Source: Actinomycetales bacterium (GTDB taxonomy: Bacteria; Actinomycetota; Actinomycetes; Mycobacteriales; Micromonosporaceae). Taken from it: a stretch of 64,000 nucleotides of DNA. Where the stretch lies: NCBI GenBank assembly GCA_002919305.1, contig PKFB01000057.1, forward strand, positions 1 through 64,000, in the 5' to 3' direction. The notes below the pieces were generated by a model. It did no database searches. It was not told where the DNA came from and saw nothing but the letters and a program-made list of their open reading frames with translations. Positions within the stretch are counted from its first letter, which is position 1. Each line of letters opens with the position of its first letter. Positions 45,239 to 54,399 of the stretch are shown piece by piece. The translations under genes were made by a program, and so were the position numbers.

Positions 45239-46549
45239 GTGCCGGAGCAGGTGGAGATAACGCGGGCCCAGGGGAATCCCACGTGGACGGCGGAGCCTGC
45301 GGGGAATGGGATCGATGCGGCGTTGAATGCGGCGTCAGGAATCAAGACGGGTGACGTGGGAGTACTGACCAGTCCTGCGGAAGCGGTGGCGGTCGCGACT
45401 CAGCTGATCCCTGAATTCGCTCAACGGGCCGCTGACTACGACCGGGACGGCGTATTTCCGGTCGAGGACTTCATACGGTTGCGACAGGTGGGGCTGCTGG
45501 GGTTGATGGTGCCGACCCGATTGGGCGGCCCCGGTGCTGGTTTCGCCGATTACGCCGCCGTGGCCATGGAGTTGGCGCGTGGCAACCCTTCGACCGCCCT
45601 GGTCTTTAACATGCACGCTTCGGTGACGGGGGCGTTGGCGCGCACCTCCGATGAGCTCGCGCAGGCAATGGGCGTACCGGAATCGTTCTTTGCGGCTCGG
45701 GACCGCATTTTGCGGGCGGTGGTGGAAGAAGGGGCGTGGTACGCGGTCGCGATGAGCGAACGGCGGGCAGGCTCCCGTCTGTCTCAATCGACGACCCGGT
45801 ACCACAGAACGGAATACGGATTTCGGATTCGAGGCTCAAAGACGTTCGTGTCGGGAGCCGGGCACGCCCACGGCTACCTGGTGACGGCGTGCGGCGAGCC
45901 GTGGCCGGACGGGACCGCCCGGGTCTCTCAGTTCCTGGTCCCCGCCGGGCCCGGGGTGGTGGTCGAGCCTACCTGGGACTCCCTAGGTATGCGGGCGACC
46001 GGTAGTCACGACGTGCACTTCGATGTGGAGGTGCCTGCTGACGCCCTGATCGGGGGTATGGAAGGCCTGGCGGTTCTACTGGCTCAAGCGATGCCGCAAT
46101 GGATGGTCGCCAGCTACGCGGCGGTCTACGTCGGGGTGGCGCAGGCAGCGTTGGACGCTGCGGTGACCCATGTCGGGGAACGCAGCACGGGACACCTGCC
46201 GGCGGTACGCGCCCGGATCGGGCGGGCCGACGCGGCGGTGGCGGCGGCCCGGATGAGCGTGCTGGAGGCCGCTCGACGCGTGGACACCGCTCCAGGGGAG
46301 CCGGAGACCAACCGATGGGTGTGGCGGGCCAAGCTGCTCGCCGGTGATACCGCCATGCAGGTCGCCGCGTCGATGCTGGAGGCGGCTGGGGCGGCGGCCA
46401 CCCGGCGGGGAAACACGTTGGAGCGTCTGTACCGGGACGCCCGCTGCGGCGCGTTGCAACCCGCGACCAGTGACGTGTGTGCCGACTGGTTGGGGGTGGC
46501 GGCGTTGGGCGGTGACCCTGAGGCTGATGGTGTGGCGGCGCGATGGTGA
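45239..46549 (+). CDS. Acyl-CoA dehydrogenase family protein
   Basis: 436 residues, GTG start with GTGGAGGTACG upstream. The flavoprotein fold is clear: an N-terminal helical part (LVMVPTRLGGPGAGFADYAA-type segment near residue 95), the SFFAARDRILRAVVEE and AVAMSERRAGSRLS region at the flavin site, VSQFLVPAGPGVVVEP, and a C-terminal domain with RRGNTLERLYRDARCGALQP. It overlaps the PKS gene by 7 bases. It may desaturate or tailor an acyl-CoA, or hydroxylate an aromatic product, as related flavin monooxygenases do; the sequence alone does not decide. Confidence 0.88.
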   Translation: MPEQVEITRAQGNPTWTAEPAGNGIDAALNAASGIKTGDVGVLTSPAEAVAVATQLIPEFAQRAADYDRDGVFPVEDFIRLRQVGLLGLMVPTRLGGPGAGFADYAAVAMELARGNPSTALVFNMHASVTGALARTSDELAQAMGVPESFFAARDRILRAVVEEGAWYAVAMSERRAGSRLSQSTTRYHRTEYGFRIRGSKTFVSGAGHAHGYLVTACGEPWPDGTARVSQFLVPAGPGVVVEPTWDSLGMRATGSHDVHFDVEVPADALIGGMEGLAVLLAQAMPQWMVASYAAVYVGVAQAALDAAVTHVGERSTGHLPAVRARIGRADAAVAAARMSVLEAARRVDTAPGEPETNRWVWRAKLLAGDTAMQVAASMLEAAGAAATRRGNTLERLYRDARCGALQPATSDVCADWLGVAALGGDPEADGVAARW

Positions 46550-47595
46550 GCGCGGTGATCACCGGGATCGGTACAGCCCTCCCGCCTTCTGCCAGTCAGC
46601 AGATGCTGTGGGACGGTTTCTTCTCCAGGCATTTCAGGCATGCCAGAATCGCCCGACGGATCTTTGACAACTCCGGGGTGGTGACCCGTCAGGGGGTGGC
46701 CAACCCGTTGATCGAGGACGTCTCGCGGTGGCCGACCCAGCGCCGGATGCAGCGGTACGCCGCCGCAGCTCTCCCGCTCGGCCGGGAAGCGATCCAGGGA
46801 GCCCTCACCGCCGCGGGGGTGAAGGCGGAGGACATCGGGCTGCTGGCGATGGCCTCCTGCACCGGGTACACCACCCCTGGACCGGACATCCTGCTGGCTC
46901 GGGAGCTCGGCATGCCCCCCCAGCTTCGACGTCTGTTCATCGGGCACATGGGCTGCTACGCGGCGTTGCCAGGGCTGGCGGCCGTCGCCGATTACGTGGT
47001 GGCCCAGCGTCGCCCGGCGGTGCTGCTGTGTCTGGAACTGACGAGCCTGCATCTTCAGCCGGCATCGGAGAACCTGGACGTCGAGCAGATCGTGGCGCAC
47101 GCGCTGTTCAGCGACGCGGCGGCGGCCGTGGTGGTGGAGCCTCGCGAATCCGTGGGAGAACGAGATCTTGCGGTAATCGACGTCACCGCGCAGACCGATC
47201 CGGACACCGCCCCCTATATGACCTGGGAGGTCACTGATCTGGGTTTCCGGATGGGAATCTCACCCCAGGTCCCGGACGTGCTCGCCGCTCACGTCGCCGA
47301 CGTAGTGGAGGCGTTGCTGGACCGCCATGGCCTGACAGTGGCCGATGTGACCCACTGGGCGGTGCACCCAGGCGGGCCACGCATCCTCGACGTGGTGCAG
47401 ACCGAGCTTGGGCTTCCACCGGAGATGTTCGACGCCTCATGGGCGGTCCTGCGCGACCACGGGAACTGTTCGTCGGCGACCGTGCTGCTGGTTCTGGAGC
47501 GGCTTGTACGGTCAGGGCCGGTCGGCACCCTGGTTGCGCTGGCTTTCGGTCCAGGACTGACCCTCTACGGCGGGCTACTACGAGCCCGCCGCTGA
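46543..47595 (+). CDS. Type III polyketide synthase (chalcone/stilbene synthase family)
   Basis: 350 residues. The catalytic triad is visible: Cys in FIGHMGCYAALPGLAAV (residue ~143), His in HWAVHPGGPRILDV (~270) and Asn in RDHGNCSSATVLLV (~308). SCTGYTTPGPDI upstream and ALAFGPGLTLYGG at the end are family signatures. Type III PKSs extend an acyl-CoA with malonyl-CoA and cyclise to resorcinols, pyrones or naphthalenes. Its coupling with an acyl-CoA dehydrogenase, methyltransferase and UbiA suggests a lipid-linked quinone or resorcinol. The starter cannot be read from sequence. Confidence 0.93.
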   Translation: MVSAVITGIGTALPPSASQQMLWDGFFSRHFRHARIARRIFDNSGVVTRQGVANPLIEDVSRWPTQRRMQRYAAAALPLGREAIQGALTAAGVKAEDIGLLAMASCTGYTTPGPDILLARELGMPPQLRRLFIGHMGCYAALPGLAAVADYVVAQRRPAVLLCLELTSLHLQPASENLDVEQIVAHALFSDAAAAVVVEPRESVGERDLAVIDVTAQTDPDTAPYMTWEVTDLGFRMGISPQVPDVLAAHVADVVEALLDRHGLTVADVTHWAVHPGGPRILDVVQTELGLPPEMFDASWAVLRDHGNCSSATVLLVLERLVRSGPVGTLVALAFGPGLTLYGGLLRARR

Positions 47596-47614
47596 CCTTC
47601 AGACCTTCCGATGC

Positions 47615-48325
47615 CTACCCCAGCCGAACCAGATCACTGGAGAACTCGGCCGCGGTACGGGCGCCGGCCAGGACTCTGACGACGTTCCCGTCCGCGTCGA
47701 TGAGCATCACCGCCGCCGTACTGGGGGGAGCATTCGACTGCCCCACCTCGGTCAAAAGCGCGCCACTGGGATCGGAGAGGGCCATGACATCGGGCCCGGC
47801 ATCCGGGGGAAGACTCGGCGCCGCCAGTGCCCCGACTACGAGGACTCCCACGCCCTCATCAGCGGCCAGTTCGATGGTCTCGGAGATCAGTGCGGTGCAA
47901 CTGCACTCACCGACCACCAGCACCACGACCGACCGGGCCTCCCGCAGGGGTACATCCGCGCCAGTGTCGTCCCGGAGGATCAGGTCGGGCGCTGGGCTGG
48001 CCGCGACCTGTTCGATGGTGGGGGACGAGTCGGGCTGGTCCGGGTGCCGTGGCCAGGCGACGGCAAACAGACTGATCAGGGAGATCACCGTGGCGGTGGC
48101 CACAATGAGCAGGGGCAGCACCAGGCCGGAGTTCGATGTCAGCCGTAGCCGGCGCTGCCACCGACGGCGACGGGCGAGCTGACGCAGCTCCCGCCGGACT
48201 TGTTCGGCCTCCTCGGCCAGCGCGGACGCGTCGTCCGGTACGACGATGTGTCCCCAGTCCGGTGGCAGATCAGGGATCTCGTCGGGGCTTCGACGGCCGT
48301 CGTCATCCCCTCTGAGCGCACCCAC
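47615..48325 (-). CDS. Membrane-anchored redoxin-like hypothetical protein
   Basis: 236 residues. An N-terminal acidic and coiled-coil stretch (ASALAEEAEQVRRELRQLAR) is followed by one membrane span (VLPLLIVATATVISLISLFA, residues ~70-89) and a C-terminal ~130-residue domain with thioredoxin-like strands (VVVLVVGECSCTALISETIE, AAVMLIDADGNVVRVLAGA). The CSC motif replaces the usual CxxC, so classic dithiol activity is uncertain. It is convergent with the PKS gene with only 19 bases between, and divergent from carD. Confidence 0.7.
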   Translation of the reverse strand: MGALRGDDDGRRSPDEIPDLPPDWGHIVVPDDASALAEEAEQVRRELRQLARRRRWQRRLRLTSNSGLVLPLLIVATATVISLISLFAVAWPRHPDQPDSSPTIEQVAASPAPDLILRDDTGADVPLREARSVVVLVVGECSCTALISETIELAADEGVGVLVVGALAAPSLPPDAGPDVMALSDPSGALLTEVGQSNAPPSTAAVMLIDADGNVVRVLAGARTAAEFSSDLVRLG

Positions 48326-48842
48326 GACTGCCTCCTTGGCTGTGGAAAACCATTCCGGGATCGATCCAGCGGTATGGAACCGCGGGTGGTCCGGATTGGT
48401 GTTCCTGCCTGCTCGATCCGGTTATCCGCAGACTTTTGAGCGACCGAAGACCGGGCGCCCTATCCAGCTTCTCAGGTGCCTGTACCGGGCACGACACCAC
48501 AGTCGTCCCCATCCCGGCTACCCTCGATGCTGAATCTGCGGTGTTACACCAAGGGTCCCGCATTGACGCCTGATTCGCCAGAGGGCGTCCACGGTTCCGT
48601 GGGATACCTACCGAACTGCTCCTGTTGAAGGGAGTTGAGAAGACGGTTGGTATCCCCAGATGGCGCTCTACCGCTTGGTTACCCAGAGTAAGATCCCCCT
48701 GACAGGAACAGAACCATAGGTCATTTGTCAAGCCTGACCAGCCTCTTAATAAGCCGCTGACCAGCGGTTTTATCGTCGCTGTGGCTCGCCGGTGGGATGC
48801 CGTTCGTGTTAGGCTGGACACAGCGAAAGGGGTTTTGAACCT
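48326..48842. other. 517-base intergenic region upstream of carD, strongly structured
   Basis: The plus strand can fold into several stems: GACGCC 48565-48570 with GGCGTC 48584-48589; a 13-position stem with one mismatch, 48601-48613 with 48644-48656 (outer arms GGGATACC and GGTATCCC), enclosing a second inner stem AACT/AGTT; and an intrinsic-terminator-like hairpin at 48751-48770 (AAGCCGCT, GACC, AGCGGTTT) followed by T's. No upstream plus-strand gene exists to need a terminator, so an unannotated RNA or a long carD leader is possible. A TTGTCA/TAATAA pair with 16-base spacing (48726 and 48748) is a candidate promoter. Confidence 0.4.
48565..48773 (+). ncRNA. Candidate small RNA or regulatory leader upstream of carD
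   Basis: The nested stems listed for this region end in a GC hairpin with a T-rich tail at 48751-48773, as a small RNA with its own terminator would. I do not recognise a known family (not tmRNA, RNase P RNA or SRP RNA by eye). The extents are approximate. Confidence 0.25.
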
Positions 48843-49328
48843 ATGGGTTTCAGTGTCGGCGAGACCGTTGTTTACCCCCACCACGGGGCCGCACTCATTG
48901 AGGCAATCGAGACCCGGACTGTCGGAGGCGAGGAAAAGCAATACCTCGTCCTCAAGGTCGCTCAAGGGGACCTGACAGTACGGGTACCCGCTGAGAACGC
49001 AGAGGACGTCGGAGTCCGTGAGGTGGTGGGCGAGGAGGGCCTCAATAGGGTCTTTGACGTCCTTCGCGCTCCCCACACCGAGGAACCGACGAACTGGTCA
49101 CGACGGTACAAGGCGAATCTGGAGAAGCTGGCTTCCGGTAACCCGCTCAAGGTCGCTGAGGTGGTACGTGACCTGTGGCGTCGGGAGCGGGAGCGGGGGC
49201 TGTCTGCGGGCGAGAAGCGCATGCTCGCCAAAGCGCGGGACATCCTCGTCGGTGAGGTGGCACTCGCCGAGAAGAGCACCAAGGACGAAGCAGAAGCGCT
49301 GCTCGACCAGGTGCTCTCGGAAGCCTGA
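48843..49328 (+). CDS. carD: CarD-type RNA polymerase-binding transcription factor
   Basis: 161 residues starting [20 protein letters not shown]. CarD binds RNA polymerase beta through its N-terminal RID (residues ~1-60) and stabilises open promoter complexes, including rRNA promoters, through a C-terminal helical DNA-contacting domain ([20 protein letters not shown], with the conserved Trp). Length and sequence are typical of mycobacterial-type CarD. It precedes ispD and ispF in the order seen across actinobacteria. A hairpin lies between carD and ispD. Confidence 0.97.
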   Translation: MGFSVGETVVYPHHGAALIEAIETRTVGGEEKQYLVLKVAQGDLTVRVPAENAEDVGVREVVGEEGLNRVFDVLRAPHTEEPTNWSRRYKANLEKLASGNPLKVAEVVRDLWRRERERGLSAGEKRMLAKARDILVGEVALAEKSTKDEAEALLDQVLSEA

Positions 49329-49374
49329 ACCAGAGCCTGAGCCAGCCAATTTAAAACCGGTACATGTGCGCCAC

Positions 49375-49405
49375 GCGGACCGGGTGGGCCACCCACCCGG
49401 TCCGC
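49375..49405 (+). terminator. Hairpin between carD and ispD
   Basis: GCGGACCGGGTGGG at 49375-49388 pairs perfectly with CCCACCCGGTCCGC at 49392-49405 over a 3-base loop. It lies 46 bases after the carD stop and ends 20 bases before the ispD ATG, so it would end or attenuate the carD transcript before ispD. Confidence 0.6.
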
Positions 49406-49425
49406 AATGGTGTAGGAACAATTCC

Positions 49426-50124
49426 ATGCGTGACGCTGTCGTCCTCGTGCCCGCTGCCGGCCGAGGGGAACGCCTTGGGCCGGGGGCCCCTAAAGCGTTG
49501 CGCTCCCTGGCTGGTGAACCTCTTTTGGTGCATGCGGTCCGGCGGCTGGTCGCTTCTCAATCAGTGGCTCAGGTCGTCGTGGCCGCTCCACCGCAGGCGC
49601 GGGACGACGTCCTGCACCTGCTCGCACCCGTGATCGCCCCACCTGCCCTGACCGTCGTCCCCGGTGGTCAGACCCGTCAGGCATCGGTGGCTGCGGCGTT
49701 GGCGGTGGTCCCAGACGACATCGACATCGTCCTGGTGCACGACGCGGCGCGGGCATTGGTGCCTGTCGAACTGGTGGACCGGGTCGCCGCCGCGGTCCGC
49801 GCCGGACATGACGCGGTGATCCCAGTGCTTCCCGTGGTTGACACGGTCAAGCGGGTCGACGCCCACGGTTATGTGACGGGCACCGTTGACCGTGCCCCGC
49901 TGCGCGCGGTTCAGACCCCTCAGGGTTTCCGGCACCAGGTGCTGCGGCGGGCGTACCACGAGGTGGGGGAATCCGAGCAGGGACAGGTGACCGACGACGC
50001 CGGCCTGGTGGAAAGACTCGGAATACGGGTCTACACCGTGCCGGGGAGTCCACACGCGATGAAGATCACACACCCGTCTGATCTACAGGTAGCCGAGTCG
50101 TTGCTGACAGGAGTGGCTGGATGA
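49426..50124 (+). CDS. ispD: 2-C-methyl-D-erythritol 4-phosphate cytidylyltransferase
   Basis: 232 residues from the ATG at 49426. IspD attaches CMP to MEP in the MEP route to isoprenoids. The nucleotide-binding [46 protein letters not shown] and [13 protein letters not shown] motifs are present. It overlaps ispF by 4 bases (ATGA). The products feed isoprenoid diphosphates, which UbiA-type enzymes nearby would consume. Confidence 0.96.
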   Translation: MRDAVVLVPAAGRGERLGPGAPKALRSLAGEPLLVHAVRRLVASQSVAQVVVAAPPQARDDVLHLLAPVIAPPALTVVPGGQTRQASVAAALAVVPDDIDIVLVHDAARALVPVELVDRVAAAVRAGHDAVIPVLPVVDTVKRVDAHGYVTGTVDRAPLRAVQTPQGFRHQVLRRAYHEVGESEQGQVTDDAGLVERLGIRVYTVPGSPHAMKITHPSDLQVAESLLTGVAG

Positions 50125-50603
50125 CGGTGCCGCTGGTAGGGGTGGGCACCGATGTGCACGCCTTCGATCCTGATCGCCCCTGCTGGGTAGCGGGTCTGCT
50201 GTGGGAAGGCGTTCCTGGGCTGGCCGGCCACTCCGACGGTGACGTGGTGGCGCACGCCGCCTGCGACGCCTTGTTCTCCGCGGCTGGTTTAGGGGATCTG
50301 GGTAGTAACTACGGCACCGCCGAACCGGAATGGCGTGGTGCTTCTGGGGCGACGCTGCTCGCCGAGACGGCTCGTCGGGTACGCGCCGCCGGTTTTGAAA
50401 TCGGCAATGTCGCGGTTCAGTTGATCGGGGTTCGTCCCAAGCTGGGGCCGCGCCGCGCCGAGGCTGAGCAGGTGTTACGGGCGGTGTTGAACGCTCCAGT
50501 GCGCCTGTCAGGGACGACCACCGACGGATTGGGCTTTACCGGACGCGGCGAGGGTTTGGCCGCTACCGCCGTCGCTCTGGTTTATCCGGTCCACTCCCGT
50601 TAA
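50121..50603 (+). CDS. ispF: 2-C-methyl-D-erythritol 2,4-cyclodiphosphate synthase
   Basis: 160 residues. IspF cyclises CDP-methylerythritol 2-phosphate. The metal site [43 protein letters not shown], and the C-terminal [20 protein letters not shown] are complete. Length is typical for the trimeric enzyme. It is translationally coupled to ispD. A 128-base gap, with no gene, follows. Confidence 0.97.
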   Translation: MTVPLVGVGTDVHAFDPDRPCWVAGLLWEGVPGLAGHSDGDVVAHAACDALFSAAGLGDLGSNYGTAEPEWRGASGATLLAETARRVRAAGFEIGNVAVQLIGVRPKLGPRRAEAEQVLRAVLNAPVRLSGTTTDGLGFTGRGEGLAATAVALVYPVHSR

Positions 50604-50731
50604 CAGCGACTCGCCCCGGGTGCCCGCGCTGGGATGAGATCGTCATGTCTGTCCCGGCGGGATAGGAGCGTGGCGTGATCAATGGCCGCCGTAGCGGACA
50701 GGGCGGCCAACGAAGCCCGTAGGCTCGTTAT

Positions 50732-51808
50732 GTGGCATCCGAGCATGACGCGGCGGGATCGGAGCAGGATGAGGCGCGCAGTTATCTCCAACGCGCCGAA
50801 CTCCTCAACGACCTGGGCCGGTACGACGAAGCGATCGAGGAAGTCCGGCACGCCCTTGCCTTGAATCCGGAGTACGCCGACGCCCATGCCATGCTCGCTC
50901 TGCTGCAGTTCCACGCCAAGCGGTATGAGGAGGCGATCGAGCCGGCGGAGGCTGCGCTCACCATCGATCCGGAGCATCTGGCGGCCCACATCGTGCGGGG
51001 ACACGCCTTGGCAGCGTTGCGGCGCACCGAGGCGGCATTGAGCGCCGCTGAAGATCTGTTCCGACAGGATCCGGAGTCGTGGCTGGTCAATGCCGAATAC
51101 GCCGCGATCCTCCGCCAGGTACGCAACGGGCAGCCGGCCTTGGACGCGGCATGGCGAGCCGTCCGGCTCGCTCCGGAGGAGCCGAGGGCGCATCATGTAC
51201 TCGCTTTGGTCGCCGGTGATCTGGGATTGACTGAGCTCGCTGAACGCGCGCGTTCTGAGGCGGCGCGTCTGCAGCTTGAGTCAAAGTCCGCTGATCAGGA
51301 TTTGGGGAGTCTGGCGGGCTTCAGCCCTGGTAGCAACCTGATCGATGAGCTTCATAACTCTGACCCGACCGACGAAGTCTTGCGGTACATGCTGCTGGGG
51401 ACGTTTGGCCCCGTGGTGCAGATCGGCGCCGGTTATGCGGTCCTGTCGCCCGTTCTGGTCGCCTGCGGTGGTCCCGGTACGATCCTCAGCCGCGCCGTCG
51501 CCTTGGTATTGGTGATCGCCGGTGTCGCGGGCGGGCTGCACCTGACCCGTCGGCTTCCCGGTTCGGTGACCGCGATGGTGCGGAAGTTGGGGCGGGTCGA
51601 TGTCTGGTTGACCCGGGCGGTGTACGCCGTGGCGGTGGCGCCGCTGGCGTTGCTGATCTATGTGCTCCTGCCTGGGCCGTGGCCCTTGGCGCTCTCCGTG
51701 ATCGCAGGATTGTTCGCCGGGACAGCGCTGATGATGCGGGTCGATCCACCGTTGGGCCCTGGAGAGCAGGATTCTGACCGGACTGGACGGCATCCCTACT
51801 GGTGGTGA
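50732..51808 (+). CDS. TPR-repeat protein with C-terminal membrane domain
   Basis: 358 residues, GTG start at 50732. Residues ~8-190 carry about five TPR-type helix pairs (ELLNDLGRYDEAIEEVRHAL, LLQFHAKRYEEAIEPAEAAL). The last ~130 residues have four membrane spans (VLSPVLVACGGPGTILSRAV, LALLIYVLLPGPWPLAL). TPRs bind partner proteins, so a membrane scaffold is a fair guess, without a known partner. It is convergent with hmgA and its end lies inside the shared terminator stem. Confidence 0.8.
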   Translation: MASEHDAAGSEQDEARSYLQRAELLNDLGRYDEAIEEVRHALALNPEYADAHAMLALLQFHAKRYEEAIEPAEAALTIDPEHLAAHIVRGHALAALRRTEAALSAAEDLFRQDPESWLVNAEYAAILRQVRNGQPALDAAWRAVRLAPEEPRAHHVLALVAGDLGLTELAERARSEAARLQLESKSADQDLGSLAGFSPGSNLIDELHNSDPTDEVLRYMLLGTFGPVVQIGAGYAVLSPVLVACGGPGTILSRAVALVLVIAGVAGGLHLTRRLPGSVTAMVRKLGRVDVWLTRAVYAVAVAPLALLIYVLLPGPWPLALSVIAGLFAGTALMMRVDPPLGPGEQDSDRTGRHPYWW

Positions 51809-51831
51809 CCATCGGGTCGCCACCAGTAGGG
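51794..51831. terminator. Bidirectional terminator between the TPR gene and hmgA
   Basis: CCCTACTGGTGG at 51794-51805 pairs with CCACCAGTAGGG at 51820-51831. The left arm encodes the last residues of the plus-strand protein (PYWW), and the right arm ends 5 bases before the hmgA stop. Confidence 0.65.
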
Positions 51832-51835
51832 TTTG

Positions 51836-53002
51836 TCATCGACGATTGGCCCACGTCCAGGCGTAACCGGTGTCCTCACACCGCAACGCCGCTTCGCCGA
51901 GCTCCAAGGGTCGGAAAGTATCGATCATTACGGCAAGCTCGTCGAAGAACTCCGCTCCGATCGCACGTTCCACCGCACCTGGCTGCGGACCGTGGGTGAA
52001 GCCCGCGGGGTGCAGCGTGATGGATCCTTGACCGATCCCGGCGCCGCGTCGCGCCTCGTAGTTGCCCCCGGTGTAGAACAGCACCTCATCGGAGTCGACG
52101 TTGTGGTGGTTGTAGGGGACTGGGATCGCCAGCGGGTGGTAGTCGACCTTGCGGGGCACAAACGAGCAGATCACGAAGTTCGGGCCCTGGAAGGTCTGGT
52201 GGACCGGTGGCGGCTGATGGATCCGGCCGGTGATGGGTTCGAAGTCATAGATGGAGAACGCCCACGGATACAGCTGACCGTCCCATCCGACCACGTCAAA
52301 CGGATGGTGTGCGTAGGTGAGCGTGCTCCAGCCGCGCCGGTGCCGCACGATCACCTCAACCTCGGTGGCGTCGACCAGGAGCGGCTCGTTCGGCCCGCGG
52401 ATGTCCCGTTCGCAGTAGGGCGAGTGCTCCAGGAACTGCCCATGCGCCGACAGGTACCGCTTCGGTGGTCCTATGTGACCGGTCGCCTCCACGACGAGTG
52501 TCCTCAAAGGAGTGTCCCCTGTGGGCACGATGCGGTGGATAACCGATGTGGGGATGATGACGTAGTCCCCCGGATTGAGGTCCAGAACCCCGAAGACCGA
52601 TTCCAGGCGGGCGGTGCCGTCTTCGACGTACAGACACTCATCGCCGACCGCGTCCCGGTAGAGGGGAGACGGGCGGTCGGCGACCGCATATGAGATCCGA
52701 CAGTCGTCGTTGGCCAACAGCACCTGTCGCCCCAGGACGGGATCGAGCCCGGTCGCTTCCAGCTTGTGGGTCACCAGGTGCCGAGGCTTGAGGGGGTGGT
52801 TGGGTACGCGGGTGTCGGGCGGTGGCTCGAAGGGCTCACTCGCGAGGATCGCTGTGGGTGGGTGCTGGTGGTACAGCAGGGAGGAGTCGCTGGAGAAGCC
52901 CTCCTGGCCCATGAGCTCCTCTGAGTACAAGCCGCCGTCCGGTTTACGGAATTGTGTGTGTCGTTTGCGGGGTATCTCCCCTACGGCCCGGTAGTAGGGC
53001 AT
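51836..53002 (-). CDS. hmgA: Homogentisate 1,2-dioxygenase
   Basis: 388 residues. HmgA opens the homogentisate ring to maleylacetoacetate in tyrosine breakdown, using Fe(II). The cupin core contains PYNHHNVDSDEVLFYTGG, which supplies His and Glu ligands, and HPAGFTHGPQPGAVE with the final His. Other conserved parts are QEGFSSDSSLLYHQHPPTAI and CERDIRGPNEPLLVD. It is shorter than eukaryotic HGD (~445), as bacterial forms of this group usually are. It is divergent from the fumarylacetoacetase gene at 53143. Confidence 0.95.
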   Translation of the reverse strand: MPYYRAVGEIPRKRHTQFRKPDGGLYSEELMGQEGFSSDSSLLYHQHPPTAILASEPFEPPPDTRVPNHPLKPRHLVTHKLEATGLDPVLGRQVLLANDDCRISYAVADRPSPLYRDAVGDECLYVEDGTARLESVFGVLDLNPGDYVIIPTSVIHRIVPTGDTPLRTLVVEATGHIGPPKRYLSAHGQFLEHSPYCERDIRGPNEPLLVDATEVEVIVRHRRGWSTLTYAHHPFDVVGWDGQLYPWAFSIYDFEPITGRIHQPPPVHQTFQGPNFVICSFVPRKVDYHPLAIPVPYNHHNVDSDEVLFYTGGNYEARRGAGIGQGSITLHPAGFTHGPQPGAVERAIGAEFFDELAVMIDTFRPLELGEAALRCEDTGYAWTWANRR

Positions 53003-53142
53003 GGCAACCTCCGGCGGTCGCGATCGGACACCCGGCGCCGTGCTGACTCCCGATTGAGCCGGAGAGTGCCATCACCGCGGGAGTGTCCGATAATCGGACG
53101 TCACTGTCCTTTATTTAGAGAGAGTTCACTACGGTTAAGAGC

Positions 53143-54399
53143 GTGTCAACTCCTGTTAGCTGGGTCGATGTACCGGACGGATCTGACTTTCCGGTCACCA
53201 ACCTGCCCTACGGCGTGATCAGCCCACGATCCGTCACCAGAGCAGCGGAAACTCCCCGGGTCGGGGTGGCGATTGGTGACCAGGTGCTCTGCCTGAAAAC
53301 CACGGCCAGGCTCGGACTACTTGATGGCACGCTTCCCGATCCGGTGGAGGTATTCAGTCAGCCCACCCTCAACGCCTTCATGGCGCGCGGGCGTGCGGCG
53401 TGGCGGGCGGTTCGGGAACGCCTAACCATATTGCTGACCGATGAGCGTTATCAGGAAACCCTGGCCGAGGCGTTAATTCCGCGTTCTGCGATCCGCGTAC
53501 ACCTGCCTTTTGAGGTGGCCGATTACGTTGATTTTTATTCGTCGGAATATCACGCTGTAAACGTCGGCCGAATCTTCCGGCCGGGGGCGGAGCCGCTGCC
53601 GCCTCAGTGGAAGCAGCTGCCGATCGGCTATCACGGACGGGCGGGCACCGTGGTGGTGTCAGGCACGCCGATCATGCGCCCCACCGGGCAGTACCGCACG
53701 CCGGACGGGCCAGCGTACGGCCCCAGCCGCTGGTTGGACATCGAGGCTGAGGTGGGTTTCGTGGTCGGAGTACCCACTACGTACGGGACCCGGCTGACCC
53801 CCGAGGACTTCGCCGATCATGTCTTCGGGGTCGTCCTCGTCAACGACTGGTCCGCTCGGGACATCCAACGGTGGGAGTACCAACCGCTGGGGCCTTTCCT
53901 CGGTAAAGCTTTCGCCACCTCGATCTCGCCGTGGGTGGTGCCGCTGGATGCGCTGGCGGCGGCGCAGGTGCCGGCACCCGTGCAGGATCCTCCAGTGCTG
54001 GATTACCTGCGGGAATCGCGACGGTATGGCTACGACCTCACGCTGCATGTGCGCTGGAACGGCACCCTGGTCGCTTCACCGCCGTTCTCCACGATGTACT
54101 GGACACCGGCGCAGCAGCTGGCGCACCTGACCAGTGGTGGGCTTCCCCTGCGTACCGGCGACCTGTTCGCCTCGGGAACGGTGTCCGGGCCGGAGAGACG
54201 GCAGTGCGGCAGCTTTCTGGAGCTGACCTGGAACGGTGCGGAACCGGTGACCCTGGCCGACGGCGGTGTCCGGACATGCCTGGAGGACGGGGATCGGGTT
54301 GACATCACCGCTACCGCGCCGGGGATCGACGGCACCGTGATCGGGTTCGGGGAGGTCAGCGGGGTGATTCTGCCCTCGGGCACGGGAGGGGCACCCTGA
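53143..54399 (+). CDS. fahA: Fumarylacetoacetase
   Basis: 418 residues, GTG start. The enzyme hydrolyses fumarylacetoacetate to fumarate and acetoacetate, the last step of the pathway. Characteristic segments are DFYSSEYHAVNVGRIFRPG, LPIGYHGRAGTVVVSGTPI, LDIEAEVGFVVGVP, NDWSARDIQRWEYQPLGPFL and LRTGDLFASGTVSGPE. The divergent arrangement with hmgA suggests a shared control region of 140 bases. A maleylacetoacetate isomerase gene is not visible, so that step is either elsewhere or bypassed. Confidence 0.95.
   Translation: MSTPVSWVDVPDGSDFPVTNLPYGVISPRSVTRAAETPRVGVAIGDQVLCLKTTARLGLLDGTLPDPVEVFSQPTLNAFMARGRAAWRAVRERLTILLTDERYQETLAEALIPRSAIRVHLPFEVADYVDFYSSEYHAVNVGRIFRPGAEPLPPQWKQLPIGYHGRAGTVVVSGTPIMRPTGQYRTPDGPAYGPSRWLDIEAEVGFVVGVPTTYGTRLTPEDFADHVFGVVLVNDWSARDIQRWEYQPLGPFLGKAFATSISPWVVPLDALAAAQVPAPVQDPPVLDYLRESRRYGYDLTLHVRWNGTLVASPPFSTMYWTPAQQLAHLTSGGLPLRTGDLFASGTVSGPERRQCGSFLELTWNGAEPVTLADGGVRTCLEDGDRVDITATAPGIDGTVIGFGEVSGVILPSGTGGAP

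Noticed and set aside
48303-49076. 257-codon minus-strand frame across the carD upstream region
   Set aside because: It runs antisense into carD and lacks any domain; the region is better explained as leader and promoter DNA.
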